DNA of 64,000 bases from Sternotherus odoratus (taxonomy: Eukaryota > Chordata > Testudines > Kinosternidae), in NCBI GenBank assembly GCA_032164245.1, contig JAVMKO010000007.1:2976001-3040000 (forward strand), read 5' to 3'. Position numbers and translations under genes: made by a program. Below, piece by piece: positions 36,205 through 48,084 of the stretch. The number at the start of each line of letters is the position of its first letter. Within the stretch, counting starts at the first letter, position 1. A model generated the notes under the pieces. The model did not search any database, was not told the DNA's origin, and worked only from the letters and a program-made list of their open reading frames with translations.

Positions 36205-36754
36205 AGGTGGGCCTAGATCACTGCCTCTGGGAACCTTAGTGGAATATTTAAGCCAGGCCTGTACAACATGCTGCTCACTGTGTGGGGTGAGTAGGGGTGG
36301 GGCAAGCCCAGCAGTGGGGGGAAGGGGGCGAGGGTGGGGCTTTTTGGCTCACAGCTGGGATTTTTGCAGTAATATGGCCCTCGCTGTTTTCCCAGTTGTG
36401 CAGGCCTGGTTCAAGCTGCGTAATGAAGCTGCTGGAACGTCCTGCCGGCATAACTGCATTGCCTGACACACCTCAAGAATGGCACTCTTTACAATGGGAG
36501 CTGTAAATATTAATAGAGCAGGGCCCAGACAATGACACGCCCCTACACACATTGTTTGATTACATCAGAAAAGTTTGAAATCTCCAATTCTGCCCAACTG
36601 GGGCTGGCAGCCTGGGGTGACGGATTGAAGTTCAAACTGGGCACGTCCCCAGAGTCATTTTTACAATCTCTTTAGGACTTGATGCCAGATTGCAAATACA
36701 GCAGACATCCTACTATGTTGTGGTCTTTTCTTAAGTGTACACACATGTGTGTTA
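36205..36754. other. Unassigned sequence
   Basis: No recognised repeat or credible coding frame. Confidence 0.35.
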
Positions 36755-37838
36755 AAAACATATGGGCTGGATAAATGGACCATAAGGTGGATACAAAGCT
36801 ATCTGGATCGTCGGGCTCAATGGGTAGTGATCAATGGTAGTTGGCAGCCGGTATCAAGGGGAGTGTCCCAAGGGTCGGTCCTGGGGACGGTTTTGTTCCA
36901 TATCTTTATCAATGAACTGGAGGATGGTGTGGATTGCACCCTCAGCAAGTTTGCAGATCACACTAAACGAGGAGGAAGCGTAGATACGCTGGAGAGTAGG
37001 GATAGGATACAGAGGGACCTAGACAAATTAGAGGATTGGGTCAAAAGAAATCTGATGAGGTTCAACAAGGACAAGTGCAGAGTCCTACACTTAGGACAGA
37101 AGAATCCCATGCACTGCTACAGACTAGGGACCGAATGGCTAGGCAGCAGTTCTGCAGAAAAAAGACTTAGGGGTTACAGTGGATGAGAAGCAGGACGTGA
37201 GTCAACAGTGTGCCCTTGTTGCCAAGAAGGCTAATGGCATTTTGGGCTGTATAAGTAGGGGCATTGCCAGCAGATCGAGGGACGTGATTGTTCCCCTCTA
37301 TTCGACATTGGTGAGGCCTCTTCTGGAGTACTGTGTCCAGTTTTGGGGCCCACACTACAAGAAGGATTTGGATGGACTCCAGAGGAGGGCAACGAAAATG
37401 ATCAGGGGCCTGGAGCACATGACTTATGAGGAGAGGCTGAGGGAACTGGGATTGTTTAGTCCACAGAAGAGAAGACTTGGGGGGGGGGGGGGATTTCATA
37501 GCTGCATTCAACTACCTGAAAGCGGGCTCCAAAGAGGATGGATCTAGACTGTTCTCAGTGGTACCAGATGACAGAACAAGGAGTAATGATCTCAAGTTGC
37601 AGTTGGGAAGGTTTAGGTTGGATATTAGGAAAAACTATTTCCCTAGGAGGGTGGTGAAGCACTGGAATGGGTTACCTAGGGAGGTGGTGGAATCTCCTTC
37701 CTTAGAGGTTTTTAAGGTCAGGCTTGACAAAGCCCTGTCTGGGATGATTTAGTTGGGGACTGTTCTTTCTTTGAGCAGGGGGTTGGACTAGTTGACCTCT
37801 TGAGGTCCCTTCCAACCCTGATATTCTATGATTCTATG
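36755..37838 (+). mobile_element. CR1 LINE, 5'-truncated, ORF2 C-terminal half plus 3' UTR
   Basis: This is the best preserved CR1. Three forward frames together give the ORF2 reverse-transcriptase second half. The first (36749-37186) has GVSQGSVLGTVLFHIFINEL and SKFADHTKRGG. The second (37179-37547) has [20 protein letters not shown] and [12 protein letters not shown]. The third (37477-37752) has [20 protein letters not shown] and ends KALSGMI. The 3' UTR finishes with 'attctatgattctatg'. The catalytic FADD motif reads FADH, so one of the paired aspartates is lost. The second frame break falls in a poly-G run at about 37480-37493. Confidence 0.93.
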
Positions 37839-38500
37839 TAACTGTAGTAGTCACTGATCATGTTTGGCTGGCTGGTGGCAGTGCAAGTGTGAATAGCAAA
37901 CAGAAATCATAGGGCATCATCTGGTAGAAATTCTATTCTCCTTGCCAGGGCCAGGCTGAAATTATCTTTATGCACCTTTCTGCTGCAAGGTGAGAGTTTG
38001 GCTGAGTGCATTTCAGATGCCATGAGCTCCCTCCACATGCCAGTCCTTCAGTCCTTGAGAACAATGCTTTATTTGAGTTATTTTTACTTTAAAATAACAA
38101 GAGACACTTAGCTGGTTCATTAAATGCTTGTTACGCGCCCCCTAATTATCAGTGCAATAACCTGAGACATGTAGTGAGACCTGGGGCCTGGGTTACACAC
38201 ACTCACAATTTTAATTAAACAGTTTGTGGTTCTGAATGTCTGATGCTTTGTCAGTTTTATACATATGGGCACTACCCCAGTGCCCAAAATTTTACGGATA
38301 TAAAGAAAACGGATATCATGAACAGCAGAATTTAGTTTATTAACCATTAACCTGTTTAGGTAGGTGGGTTTTTTCCAGCTAAGATTAAAAAGCAATTTCC
38401 ATTGCTGCATACATTGATTAGCCTCTTTAATGCTCTGTTCCTCACTCCATAGAGGCAGATTAGTAGATCTCTTTTTCAGCGCACCAGGCATGGCAAATAT
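37839..38500. other. Unassigned sequence
   Basis: A 123-codon minus-strand frame (38120-38491) contains SEEQSIKEANQCMQQWKLLF. It looks protein-like but matches no family I can name, and no splice sites support it. Confidence 0.3.
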
Positions 38501-38509
38501 ATGAACAAT

Positions 38510-38963
38510 TCAGAAGTGCTGTGTTTCTTCAAGACACTCAGGGCTCTTGGAAATGTCAGGCATGATCAGTGGCTGTTTGGCCTCATTCCCTGCTTTGAGC
38601 TGATGTTGGGCATTGGGGGGCATGGTTGGACTCAACAGCAGCGTCTGGTTGGACTCAACAGCAGCGTCTTGCTGGACACCCAGAGTCAACTTGCTCTTGC
38701 CATCAAAGAGCATGAAGCTATCCAAGAACGCTTGAGTCCCTTCAGGGGCGGCACAGCTGGAGTAGCCCCCGAAGATCCTCTGCTCTGAGCTGCATGTTCA
38801 CCGCCCGGGCATGGCAAATTGTTGTTGCCTTCTTGACCCACTGGGGTCCCCTCTGGAAGGATGACAGCACTTCCAGGACCTGACGGATTAACTCCAGGAA
38901 GTGGGGAGACTCTTGGGGGAACCGAGTGGAAACCTCCTTGGACTGCTGGTTTGAGTGCTGTGG
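38510..38963 (-). pseudogene. Possible decayed coding relic, unknown origin
   Basis: Two overlapping minus-strand frames look protein-like. The first (open 38963 to a TGA at 38744-38742) includes HFLELIRQVLEVLSSFQRG and RAEDLRGLLQLCRP. The second (ending at 38510) includes FLDSFMLFDGKSKLTLGVQQ. Switching from one to the other implies a frameshift. A perfect 23-bp tandem duplication (38624-38646 and 38647-38669) lies inside the second frame and would itself shift the frame. It could be a broken exon, a processed pseudogene or a retroelement gag relic. The plus strand is also open for 95 codons, so coding bias alone is weak evidence. Confidence 0.25.
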
Positions 38964-38979
38964 CTAGTGAATTATAGAG

Positions 38980-39252
38980 TCATAGAATCATAGAATATCA
39001 GGGTTGGAAGGGACCTCAGGAGGTATCTAGTCCAACCCCCTGCTTAAAGCAGGACCAATTCCCAACTAAATCATCCCAGCCAGGGCTTTATCAAGCCTGA
39101 CCTTAAAAACCTCTAAGGAAGATGATTCTACCACCTCCCTAGGGAACCCATCCCAGTGCTTCACCACCCTCCTAGTGAAAAAGTTTTTCCTAATATCCAA
39201 CCTAAACCTTCCCAACTGCAACTTGAGACCATTACTCCTTGTTCTGTCATCC
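38980..39252 (-). mobile_element. CR1 3' fragment
   Basis: Minus-strand CR1 end: 3' tail at the left ('tcatagaatcatagaatatc'), 3' UTR, and an ORF2 C-terminus that reads [20 protein letters not shown] and ends KALAGMI. It is closely related to the copy at 36755. Confidence 0.9.
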
Positions 39253-39816
39253 TCCTGGAAGGGCTGAGTTTTGTGACGTTTCCCCAAATCCAGTGCCCAG
39301 GCCTACAAAACCAAGAGCCATCCCCCACAGATAGGCGCACCTCCTCCACCTCTCTGAAAAACCCATGTTGTTCCACCACATTCACGTCATCATGGTTAGT
39401 CAGACTTGCCCCAGCGGTGCGGGAAGCAGCTCTACTTAGACAAAAGCCTCGATATCCATGTGGTTTTCATGCAATTAGTGAAACCTGCTGGCTTGACAGC
39501 CCTCTAGTTACAGAGCCGGTAGAAGCAACAGAACCTTTGTCACGCAGCCACATGCATACCTATCTGTCTGTCTGTCTTCTGCCTACTAATTCTTCACACC
39601 TGTTAGTGAAAGAAAATGTTTACCTGGGACTTTTTTCATCAAGGCATGGAACAGTCGTATTTTCCATCCTCCTGTATGTCTAATCAGAGCTTTTTATGGA
39701 TTTTTCCTCCATTTTCTTTTTTTAAAAAAACCCCAACAACCCCAAACTACTACTTTTGTTATTGAAGGATATTAAAATTCTATTCAGGGTTTTCAGGTCA
39801 TCATATCTGTTTTCTC
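39253..39816. other. Unassigned sequence
   Basis: No recognised element. Confidence 0.35.
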
Positions 39817-40187
39817 CAGGGGTGAAAATAACATAAGGGACTTACTGATACACAGGGCCGGGGTCCTGAGCGGGGGGAGGGGGGTTCTCAACCAGAATGG
39901 GCAGGGCCCTTAAATCCCAGGGGCTCCTGCTGTAGCAGCAGCAGTTGGGAGCCCTGGGCCCTTTAAATCACCGCAGGAGCCCCCTGGTTGCGGTGATGGC
40001 CAAGCGCCCCAGGGCTCCAGCAGCGATTTAAAGGGCCAGTGGCTCCCGGCTGTCACTGCTACCCCGGAGCTCCGGCAGTGGGGTTCTGGTAGCGCCACCG
40101 CCCGAAGCACAAGGTCCTTTTAAATTGCCAGCCTGGGAAAACTGCCACCTACCGGTATTGTAACGTACCTGCTTACTTTCACCTCTG
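39817..40187. mobile_element. hAT-like element, 371 bp, GC-rich interior
   Basis: Left terminus CAGGGGTGAAAATAAC and right terminus CTTACTTTCACCTCTG are inverted repeats. Flanks gttttctc (39809-39816) and gtttggtc (40188-40195) agree at 6 of 8 positions, compatible with an old target duplication. The interior repeats 'gggccctttaaatc' in both orientations ('gatttaaagggcc'). It has no coding capacity. Confidence 0.7.
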
Positions 40188-42375
40188 GTTTGGTCACTGA
40201 TCGGACACCAGCACCCCGATCATCAGTGGTACTTAGGTGCCTAAATTTCCTTTGAAATCAACGTGAAATCAACTTTGAGGATCTGAGCCTTAAAGCCTGA
40301 TTTGCATTTACACTAAGGTTTGTAAAGTGGCTGTAAATGACAGATGCATTATAATAATTTAGGCTGTCTAAAGTTTCAAGTATATACACGCTCTGGCAGT
40401 GCAAGTTTTTGGCAAAAGGCTCTTAGAGCTTTCGCTTAATATTGGATAAAAAAGACAGGTGGGAAAATGTGTAACTTTTCTACTGACGTACCCACAAATA
40501 CATCTTCAAAATCCCAGATAACCTGCGAGGCCTGTGGTGGTCACTCCGCCAAGAGATCATAAGCTATAATGGTGATGGAGATGAATTCTTTATTATAAGA
40601 TTTGGAGGAAGACTGTGATGCCTGTTGGTGGCCATAGATTGATCAATGCGAACCTGCTTTTATCATGGAGCAAAGCCATGAAATTTTGAACTACGACCTG
40701 CATTTCTTCTGAGCTTGCTATGCCAGCCCAAACAGGGGGACCCTACAAGAAACATACGAAGCACGGATCAGTCTACATAGTACTTTACTGTTGTTAAACA
40801 CTTTGGCTTGAGATTCTCAAAGCTGCCTAAGGGAGTTGAATGCCCAGTTGCCATTAAATATGAGAGGGAATTGGGGATCCAGATCCCTTTAAGGCCTTTG
40901 AAAATCTCCGCCTTCCATTTATATGTGTTTCAACTGTAATAGTTCAATTTTCTTGGATTGAGGGGGAAAAAGAGAGAGACATGTCCTCCTTGATTTGCTC
41001 CATAGGGCACAGAATACAGCCCAGGGTAAAGCTAGACATAAGAGAAAGTAATCATTAAAAAAAGTAGTCTGCTTGAAGAAAAAAACATTAAAATATGACA
41101 GCTGTACAGGAGCAAAGAATGAATTGTGAGGTGGAGGTTGGGAGAAACTTCCCGCTGGTTGTTCCCTTGGGTCCTGCTGAGTGGCTTGATCTATAATTGG
41201 GCATATCTTTACCACAAGAAAAAAAGGCAAACAATATTGCAGTGCAACACAAGACAAAATGGTAGCTAACACAATTGCTCTGATACATGCAAGGAAGATA
41301 CAGGAGGAATGTATGGTAGATACCTTAGTAACAAACAAACAAACATTCGGACTCTTCTAGCAAACAGAAGGGAATTTATGTCCTGCATTGAAAATGGATA
41401 TTTTGCACACACTCTTTTGAATTTTGGTTTTGCTGTTCGAGATCTAGTGTAGAAAGAAGCAGATCTCCAGCTGGTCAGAGCTCCCAAATGGCAGTATAGC
41501 AATTTACACCTGTGAAGGATCTGCCACTAAGCCTTTGATACGTGTTCTGATTAACAGGAAAGATATAAAATAAAAATCTACACTTACGGCCTGACCCAGT
41601 TGCTCTGAATACTCTGCTGCTGGTAACTGCAATATAATAATACAAACACTGCACAATAAATAAAACAGACCTTAAATGCTATGTTTTAATAAGGACTGAA
41701 CCAAGCTGACCAAGGCAATGAAAAAGAAGAAAGGTTTTACACCGGCCAAATACGTTTGGCCCGGCTAAAGAACATCTATCTTTTGGGATAGGTCGGGGGT
41801 TTGCTACCTGGCCTTCCTCCACACTATGAGCTTCTGTCATCTTGTATTCCTTTATTCCCCGAAATAAGGCAGTAACAGCATTCCCAGAATGATATCCTGG
41901 GAAGATCTCGGACTGTGCAGTGATGGATTTATCAGAAGTACAGCCCTCTGGAGGCCAAAACCTCTGGCTTTTGGATTCCCATCTGGTCCTTTTCCAATTT
42001 ACAGGCCGCCACCTGAGCTGGTGTAAATCAGCATGGTCTATAAAAGTCAATGGAGCCACCCTGATCTACAATGGCTGAGAATCTGGTCCTGTGACACACA
42101 CTTTTCCCCAAAGTCGAGTGTTTTAATGAGGCTACGTAGAAGAGCGTTTCAAGTCTTTGGCCAGCGGAGAAGAGGACTGGCACCTTTGTATCAGGTTGCA
42201 CCCCTGGATTCCTTCGGTCCCCACATCTGTCCCTCAACTCTCTCAACATAGGCACATAACAAAGAGCCTGATTTTCAGCGGTGCTGAGCCTCCAACTGCT
42301 CCCCGTACAGTTGGAAATAAATATTGACTGCTTTCATTTTACGTAGGTACGTCCAAATTATTAAATACTGGGCAG
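40188..42375. other. Unassigned sequence
   Basis: Short modules of the palindromic motif family occur near 42010-42080. A 126-codon frame (41679-42059, -) overlaps them and is not credible. Confidence 0.35.
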
Positions 42376-42444
42376 GGCCTTATCCAAAACCTACTGAAGC
42401 CAATGGAAAGACTCCCCTTGACTTCAGTGGGCTTTGGATCAGGC
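42376..42444. repeat. 69-bp imperfect hairpin module
   Basis: 'gggccttatccaaaacctac' pairs with 'gtgggctttggatcaggc', and 'tgaagccaatgg' with 'ccttgacttca', around a short loop. Half-modules recur near 4400, 13880, 19275, 42050 and 51925. Confidence 0.75.
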
Positions 42445-43865
42445 AGTAGATAGATGCATATGGAAATGGCCTGTTGCCTACCAGATGTTCTTGGACTCCT
42501 GGAAGTTCTCCCAGCTGCTGTGAGGGCTGTACCTGCTGGACGTGGTTGGTGCACTTCATTGTGCAGCTTTGCCTTGAGTTGGCTGTGGGGAAGGATTTTG
42601 TGCTTGTAATGGAGGCTGTTACGGTTGAAGAGCTGCCTGCTGTGATAGCGGAGGTGAAGGGTACCCGGGCCAGGCCTATTCAGAGTCCTGCAGAGAGATG
42701 GAAGGAGGTGTAGCCGTGTTGGGAGGGACGAGAGCGTGTTAATAAGTTATGTCACCGATGGAGCATTCTTCTAAATCAAGAGCATCGTTAAAGAAATAGC
42801 ATGGTGTCAGCAAACGAAAAAACACGAGATCAGCAATGCCGCCTGGAGCAGTCATGTTGAGAATTCTCCCAAGGTCGTTGACTGCATTTCTCAATGTTTA
42901 TAGCAGTGGTCCTTAGCTTCTCCATACCGTGATCCTTTATTACACCAGAATAAAATGTCGGGCCCCTCTTGCTATAGATTTCAGGATCCCACCCTCATCT
43001 AGCCATGGAGAAAAGGTGTGGTCACACACCCATAAACAGACAACCTATGGTTTATAGCACTGAATCGTCCTACACTTAATCTGTATTAGAGTAATTACTC
43101 TAATCCCTGTTCCCAGGCATTATTATAATGCAGACTTTAAAGTCGTTTTCAGTGCAGTGGGTTGGACGATAGTCTGTCAAGAGCCCTTCCAGAGTCTATG
43201 TGATAACACACTGTCTGTCAAATAATGTGACAGAACCTAATCACGGCTTTCTGCAATCTGAGATTCACATTTCTATATGAGTAGGGTTGGAAGGATTAGA
43301 CTTTTGTCAGTAAATGTCGATGTCACTTCACACAGGATAAAATAAATATTTCCATAGATGATATTTACAGTTAAAAAAGTTAAAGTAAGAAAAATGCTGC
43401 CTGAGAACTTATTAGAGTTTGATTTAAGGATACTTATTCTGTATATGTGGATGTAATGCTGGCAATTTATGTTTTAATGGTTAGAAAGCTTTAACTTTTT
43501 GAGTCTCACATCTATGATCATTAAATAATTATCTGATTCCCCCATTGTCTCACACACACTCAATTTCCCACAACTGTGCAAATTTAAATGGATAAAAATT
43601 GGGAAAAAATGCTTAAAAATAAACATAGATATTATGCATCAAAGTGATTTAAAAAAATCTAATTTGGCCAAGTCTATATATATATGTGTGTTCAGCCCCC
43701 CCCCCCCCAAATTTCCCATTTCCTGATTTGGACTGTTTAATTCTGCATCCTCAACACAGAATTCACATATTGTCATGTTGTACAATTACATTGAAAAGAA
43801 AAATCCGCATTTCTCTATAAAAGGCCTTATCCATCTGAAGTATTTCTGTGCCTCCCCATTACATA
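42445..43865. other. Unassigned sequence with a hAT-terminus-like stub
   Basis: 'cagtggtccttagcttctcc' at 42904 resembles a diverged hAT left terminus, with an AT-rich stretch after it but no right terminus. A poly-C run lies near 43697. Confidence 0.35.
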
Positions 43866-44066
43866 GTATCTGAGCATCTCACAATCTTTAATGTATTTAT
43901 CCTCACAACACCCCTCTGAGACAGGGCAGTGCTTTTATCCCCATCGTACAGATGAGAAACTGAGGCACAGAGCAACTAAGTGACTTGCCCAAGGTCATGC
44001 AGGGAACTAACCCTGAGTGTCCTGAGTTTGAGAATTAGGGACTAGACTAACCACTAACTCTACCCA
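43866..44066 (-). repeat. MIR-like fragment
   Basis: 'cctcacaacacccctctgag', 'cagatgagaaactgaggc' and 'gtgacttgcccaaggtcatg' are in reverse-MIR order, ending near 'actaaccactaactc'. Confidence 0.75.
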
Positions 44067-45012
44067 CTTTCACCATAGTTGTACCGAGTATACTCAAGGA
44101 ATAGCAAAAGCAGAGGGCTTATTTTCTGTAGTACTATCCTGATTTCAATGACACTAACAGATTTTCTTAAGAAGTGATACTTCTTAAGTACCATGTTATG
44201 ATTTCCCTGGACTAAAACTTGATGGAGTTTAGGTTGCAAATATATATCAATAACGTAAGGGTCAGGGAATGTAAGAAAAAGAAGTTTTTCAGAAACAAGG
44301 ATTTGAAAGCCAGTTAATGTTCAGTAAAAGTAAAAATAGTGGAAAATATAGCGGGAAAGTTATTGTACTTGAAATAACCTTAACTCTGCCCAGTGTCACT
44401 TCCATCTACACTTCTCCCAAATACAGGAGGATCCTGCTGCTCGCACCTGGAATACCTCCTACACTGAAAATAAATGATACATCCCCTGTTGCACAGGGCA
44501 CACAAATATCAATCACATGCATCCACACAACCACAGCTGCCTCTTTGGGTGAGGCAGAAGAATGTTCATTTTAACTGTTCTACTTCACACTAATCCAAAG
44601 ACATAGCCAATCCTGTCCCCTTTCCCCGCATCCCTCCTAGCTAGCATTGGAACCTATACACCCATTTTAACCTTTTAAGACTCACAATGATGTTCCTTTG
44701 GCTGCAAATATTAAATACACCCATGATTCAGTTGCCTAGTCTTTATTATGTAAGCTGGGGAGCAATGTATAGGATTTGTCAGCAGATTTCCTACAGTCCC
44801 TATGAAATCTTCCAAAGCATATGGGATTTAAGATGTCAGGCTGCTGATGGTATTTGTCACAGACAAAGAGGAGATGCAGAGTGGCAGAGATATAGAGCAA
44901 TACATTTGCCCTGTTTTCCTAAAATTTGGTCAAATCACTATTTTACCATCTGCGGAGGCATCCACAGTTCATGGACTTAAACAAGCTCCTTCATAAATCT
45001 AGTTGGGTTGTG
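44067..45012. other. Unassigned sequence
   Basis: AT-rich, no recognised element. Confidence 0.35.
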
Positions 45013-45392
45013 TGTCCCGTGACGTGGTGTGCTCCCCACTCTGACCTTGCAAGAGCTGAACTAGTCCAGGTGGGCCCAATCAGCTAATTAGGCTGCAAGC
45101 AGGGGAGCTTTAGGTTGGAGGCAGCTAATTAAGGAGAAGCTCACCTGTGAGGGACAGGCGGGGCTTCAAGCAAAGACAGGAAATTGGAAGCAGAGGGGGT
45201 GGCTGGGGAAGGCTGCAGTCCCTCCCCGAGAAGAGGGAGTGAAGATACTGGGAAATCCAGTATGGAAGCAGCTTAGAGAAAGGTAGCAAGGTTCAGGGAA
45301 CAGACCTTGGCCGCTTTGTAGAGCGTTCCTGACCTGGAACCTGGAGTAGAGGGTGGGCCCAGGTTCCCCTCCCCGTCACTACAGCAGTGACA
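45013..45392. mobile_element. Possible solo LTR, 380 bp
   Basis: The segment starts TGTCCCGTGACG and ends CAGCAGTGACA. Flanks ttgtg and ctgtg agree at 4 of 5 bases. The interior ('ctaattaggctgcaagc', 'gaggcagctaattaagg', 'ggctgcagtccctccc') resembles LTRs of turtle gypsy-like elements. No polyadenylation signal was seen. The limits are uncertain. Confidence 0.4.
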
Positions 45393-46951
45393 CTGTGAAG
45401 CAGAAGGCTGCCTGAGAGCAGGGAGGAAAGCGTCTCTATGGTTTGACTGATTTCTTCAGTTTCAGCCTTTGGACGCTTTAGATAATGTTCAATTAACGGA
45501 ATGGGTGTGAACAGCTAAACAAACCGAAAAACCCCCATGTAACTAGTGTAGGAAACTCTTGCGATTCTTGCCATTTTTCTTTTGAGGATTATATATTTTT
45601 AAAACGCAACGGATGCAGAGAGATTTCTTAAATGAGCATACGTTATTAACTAGGAATAATCTACCGAGTCTCTCTTGCAAATAGATTATCTGAATTGTAG
45701 AGAAATAAAACACCAGGAGGTAGATTTCCCAAACAGTTCAGCATCCAGTAGCTCCTACTGAGAACAATAGGGGATGCTGAGTGCTTCTGAAAACCTGGTA
45801 CTAGATATTGATCTTAAACAGCTGTTCTCTTGTCAGCATAATCCCAGCTGTACAACTTGTGCGGCATAATCACACCGGATTCCATGCATTGAATCGAACC
45901 GGAATGATAGACTGATTGTCTGATATCTTATGCTAATGAACAACTTATCGTTTGAGAGACAGATATGACTTACTGGCAGAGCAAAGCCTGCATCTAGGAG
46001 GCATAAAATCAGCCTCCAGTCATTCATATTTCAGAGATCTATCAGGAACAGAAATATGAATAGGAGAATTGCTGATTAGTTTTAAAAAGCTCCTGGAAAT
46101 GAAATAGCGTGCAGTGACTCAACAACTTATTCAATATGAGTGCCATATTCCTTGAAAATCCTCTTCATTTCCAATCACTGAAATTCTGTGGAGTGCTGAA
46201 ATCCACTGTAATGCACCTTTTATGGGACTGCAGGTATAATTTGGTTTATATTGAAACACACAAAGGAACATACAGTCAAACAACATGAAATTTCAGAGTT
46301 TGCTGACTGGTGATAAAATGTACCCATGTGCGGCTTACAGAATTATTTTTTATCACTAATACTCTACTCTGCTTTTTTTGCCTTCAAACATTTAAGTGTC
46401 GTGGAAGATACAGATTGATCCAATGATGGGCTCCTTGCTGTGAAAACCTGTAGCTATCTAAATAAACCAGAGCTCTATCTACACTCATGATGATCATTTT
46501 CCTAACTATACATCTTCAAAATGAAGGCTCAGAGTAAACAAAAACCAATCTGGTGAATAGGAGAAATGCAGACCCACAAATTTAATTCCCCAAAGGACGG
46601 GTGATCACTGATGTTCTGTTCCAAGCTGAGAGCAAATTTGCTGACAGCCGAAGCCAGTCCGGCTTAGGGCACTAAGAGAAAACAGTAGTCCCAATGAATC
46701 AACACCCAACCATGTCTGCATTAGGTCAGTAAAATGAACGTTAACGTCCGTGATGAATGGTACCTGAACTGCTCTTCCAAAATCTTGTGATGGAAGTAGA
46801 GAAATCTTCATGAGATAAAGACTTCGTGTTTTGTGGTGGAACACAGGGGTTTTAAATGAAATTGAAAGACAGTTAATGTAAAGCAGATGAAAATCAATTT
46901 GTCTTTACATCACCTAATAGCCCATGGAACTCTCAGCCGTAAGAGATCACC
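45393..46951. other. Unassigned sequence
   Basis: A minus-strand frame ending at 46605 opens through about 90 codons, but splice support is poor. Confidence 0.35.
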
Positions 46952-47229
46952 AAGGCCTGGGCTACACAGGGGTGGGAGGGGGTGTTGGCATAAGATACGC
47001 AACTTCAGCTAAGTCGGCGTACTTTAGGGCAACTTACCTGGCTGTCCACACGGCAGTGAGTCGACCACTGCTGCTCCCCCGTCGACTCTGCTTCTGTCTC
47101 TTGCGGAGGTGGAGTTCTGGAGTTGAGTGCGCTCAGAGATCGATTTATTGATGCTACAGTAGATGCGATAACTTGATCCCCGACAGATTGATCACTGCCT
47201 GCCAATCCAGTGGGTAGTGAAGACCCTGG
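46952..47229. mobile_element. MITE ('aaggcctgggctacac' type)
   Basis: Begins 'aaggcctgggctacacag', contains 'aagtcggcgtactttaggg', 'ccacacggcagtgagtcg' and 'cgctcagagatcgattta', and ends near 'gtagtgaagaccctg'. I recognise it as a common turtle DNA element. Confidence 0.55.
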
Positions 47230-47651
47230 GACTTTAAAGGAGTCTTTTATAAACGATGAAACATTTCTAAGGCCAATGAGAACATCCACAGTGGTGAGGA
47301 TGCCAGTTGTTTTTAGAAGGAAGACAAACCCTTATGGATCCAGTCTCTCCTCTAGCTGTTTGTGCTGTTCAGGGAATCCTCCAGCACCAAAAGAAATTCC
47401 CTTGGCACCGCTAGACTGTCCCCCAGTCAGATTCTCTTCCTGGGAATAGAGAGGAAGAACAATATCCTGAAGGTGGCCACTCAGAGCATGCCAGGCATGT
47501 TCGATACCCAGCGGATATTCAGACTAGTCAAAGGAACAGCAGAATGGTGCTTGGAATGCCCCCTCACCCCACCCCCGGTCCACAAGGAAATGCAGATGGA
47601 ACATCAGATCAGGAAAGGAATAGGCCAAACTCTAAAATCACATTAGGGCAG
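47230..47651. other. Unassigned sequence, partly open on the plus strand
   Basis: Overlapping plus-strand frames (47210-47449 and 47362-47646) could be a retroelement or exon relic. I see no decisive motif. Confidence 0.3.
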
Positions 47652-48079
47652 TGTGGCAGGGCAGGGGTAAAAACTGGCTGGCAGGAGGCCCAGGGGCAGG
47701 AGCTGGCAGGGAGCCCAGCTGGAAGCCCTAATGAGGTAGCTCACAGCGCCAGACTGGGCTAAATGGCCACAACTGAGGCTGGCAGCTGGGAAGGACAGAA
47801 AAGCCCTGACTCATAGTCAGGTGGGAGTGGGGGCCAGGCAGGGAACAGGAGGCGGATACACTGTCTCCTCGCTGCAAGCAAGGTGCCTCAGGGGCCTGAG
47901 GACCTAGTAACCCAGACAGTGGGGTAACTGTCGGGGGCGTTAGGGGAGCACTGTTTGTTGCACTGAAGCCAAGAAATAAGCACTGTAAATAAAGGACACT
48001 TGGGTGAAACACTGTGGAACGGTGTAAAGACCTTTATTGTGACTGACCGGAACACAGGACCGGGGCGGACCTTGTGACA
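47652..48079 (+). mobile_element. Solo LTR, 428 bp, with 5-bp target duplication
   Basis: Begins TGTGGCAGGG and ends CTTGTGACA. Identical 5-bp flanks GGCAG lie at 47647-47651 and 48080-48084. An AATAAA polyadenylation signal at 47988-47993 sets the plus orientation. No internal retroelement sequence adjoins it, so it is a solo LTR left by recombination. Confidence 0.8.
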
Positions 48080-48084
48080 GGCAG

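Noticed and set aside
36749..37752. Reverse-transcriptase frames as a host gene
   Set aside because: The motifs and the 'attctatg' tail identify a 5'-truncated CR1 LINE.
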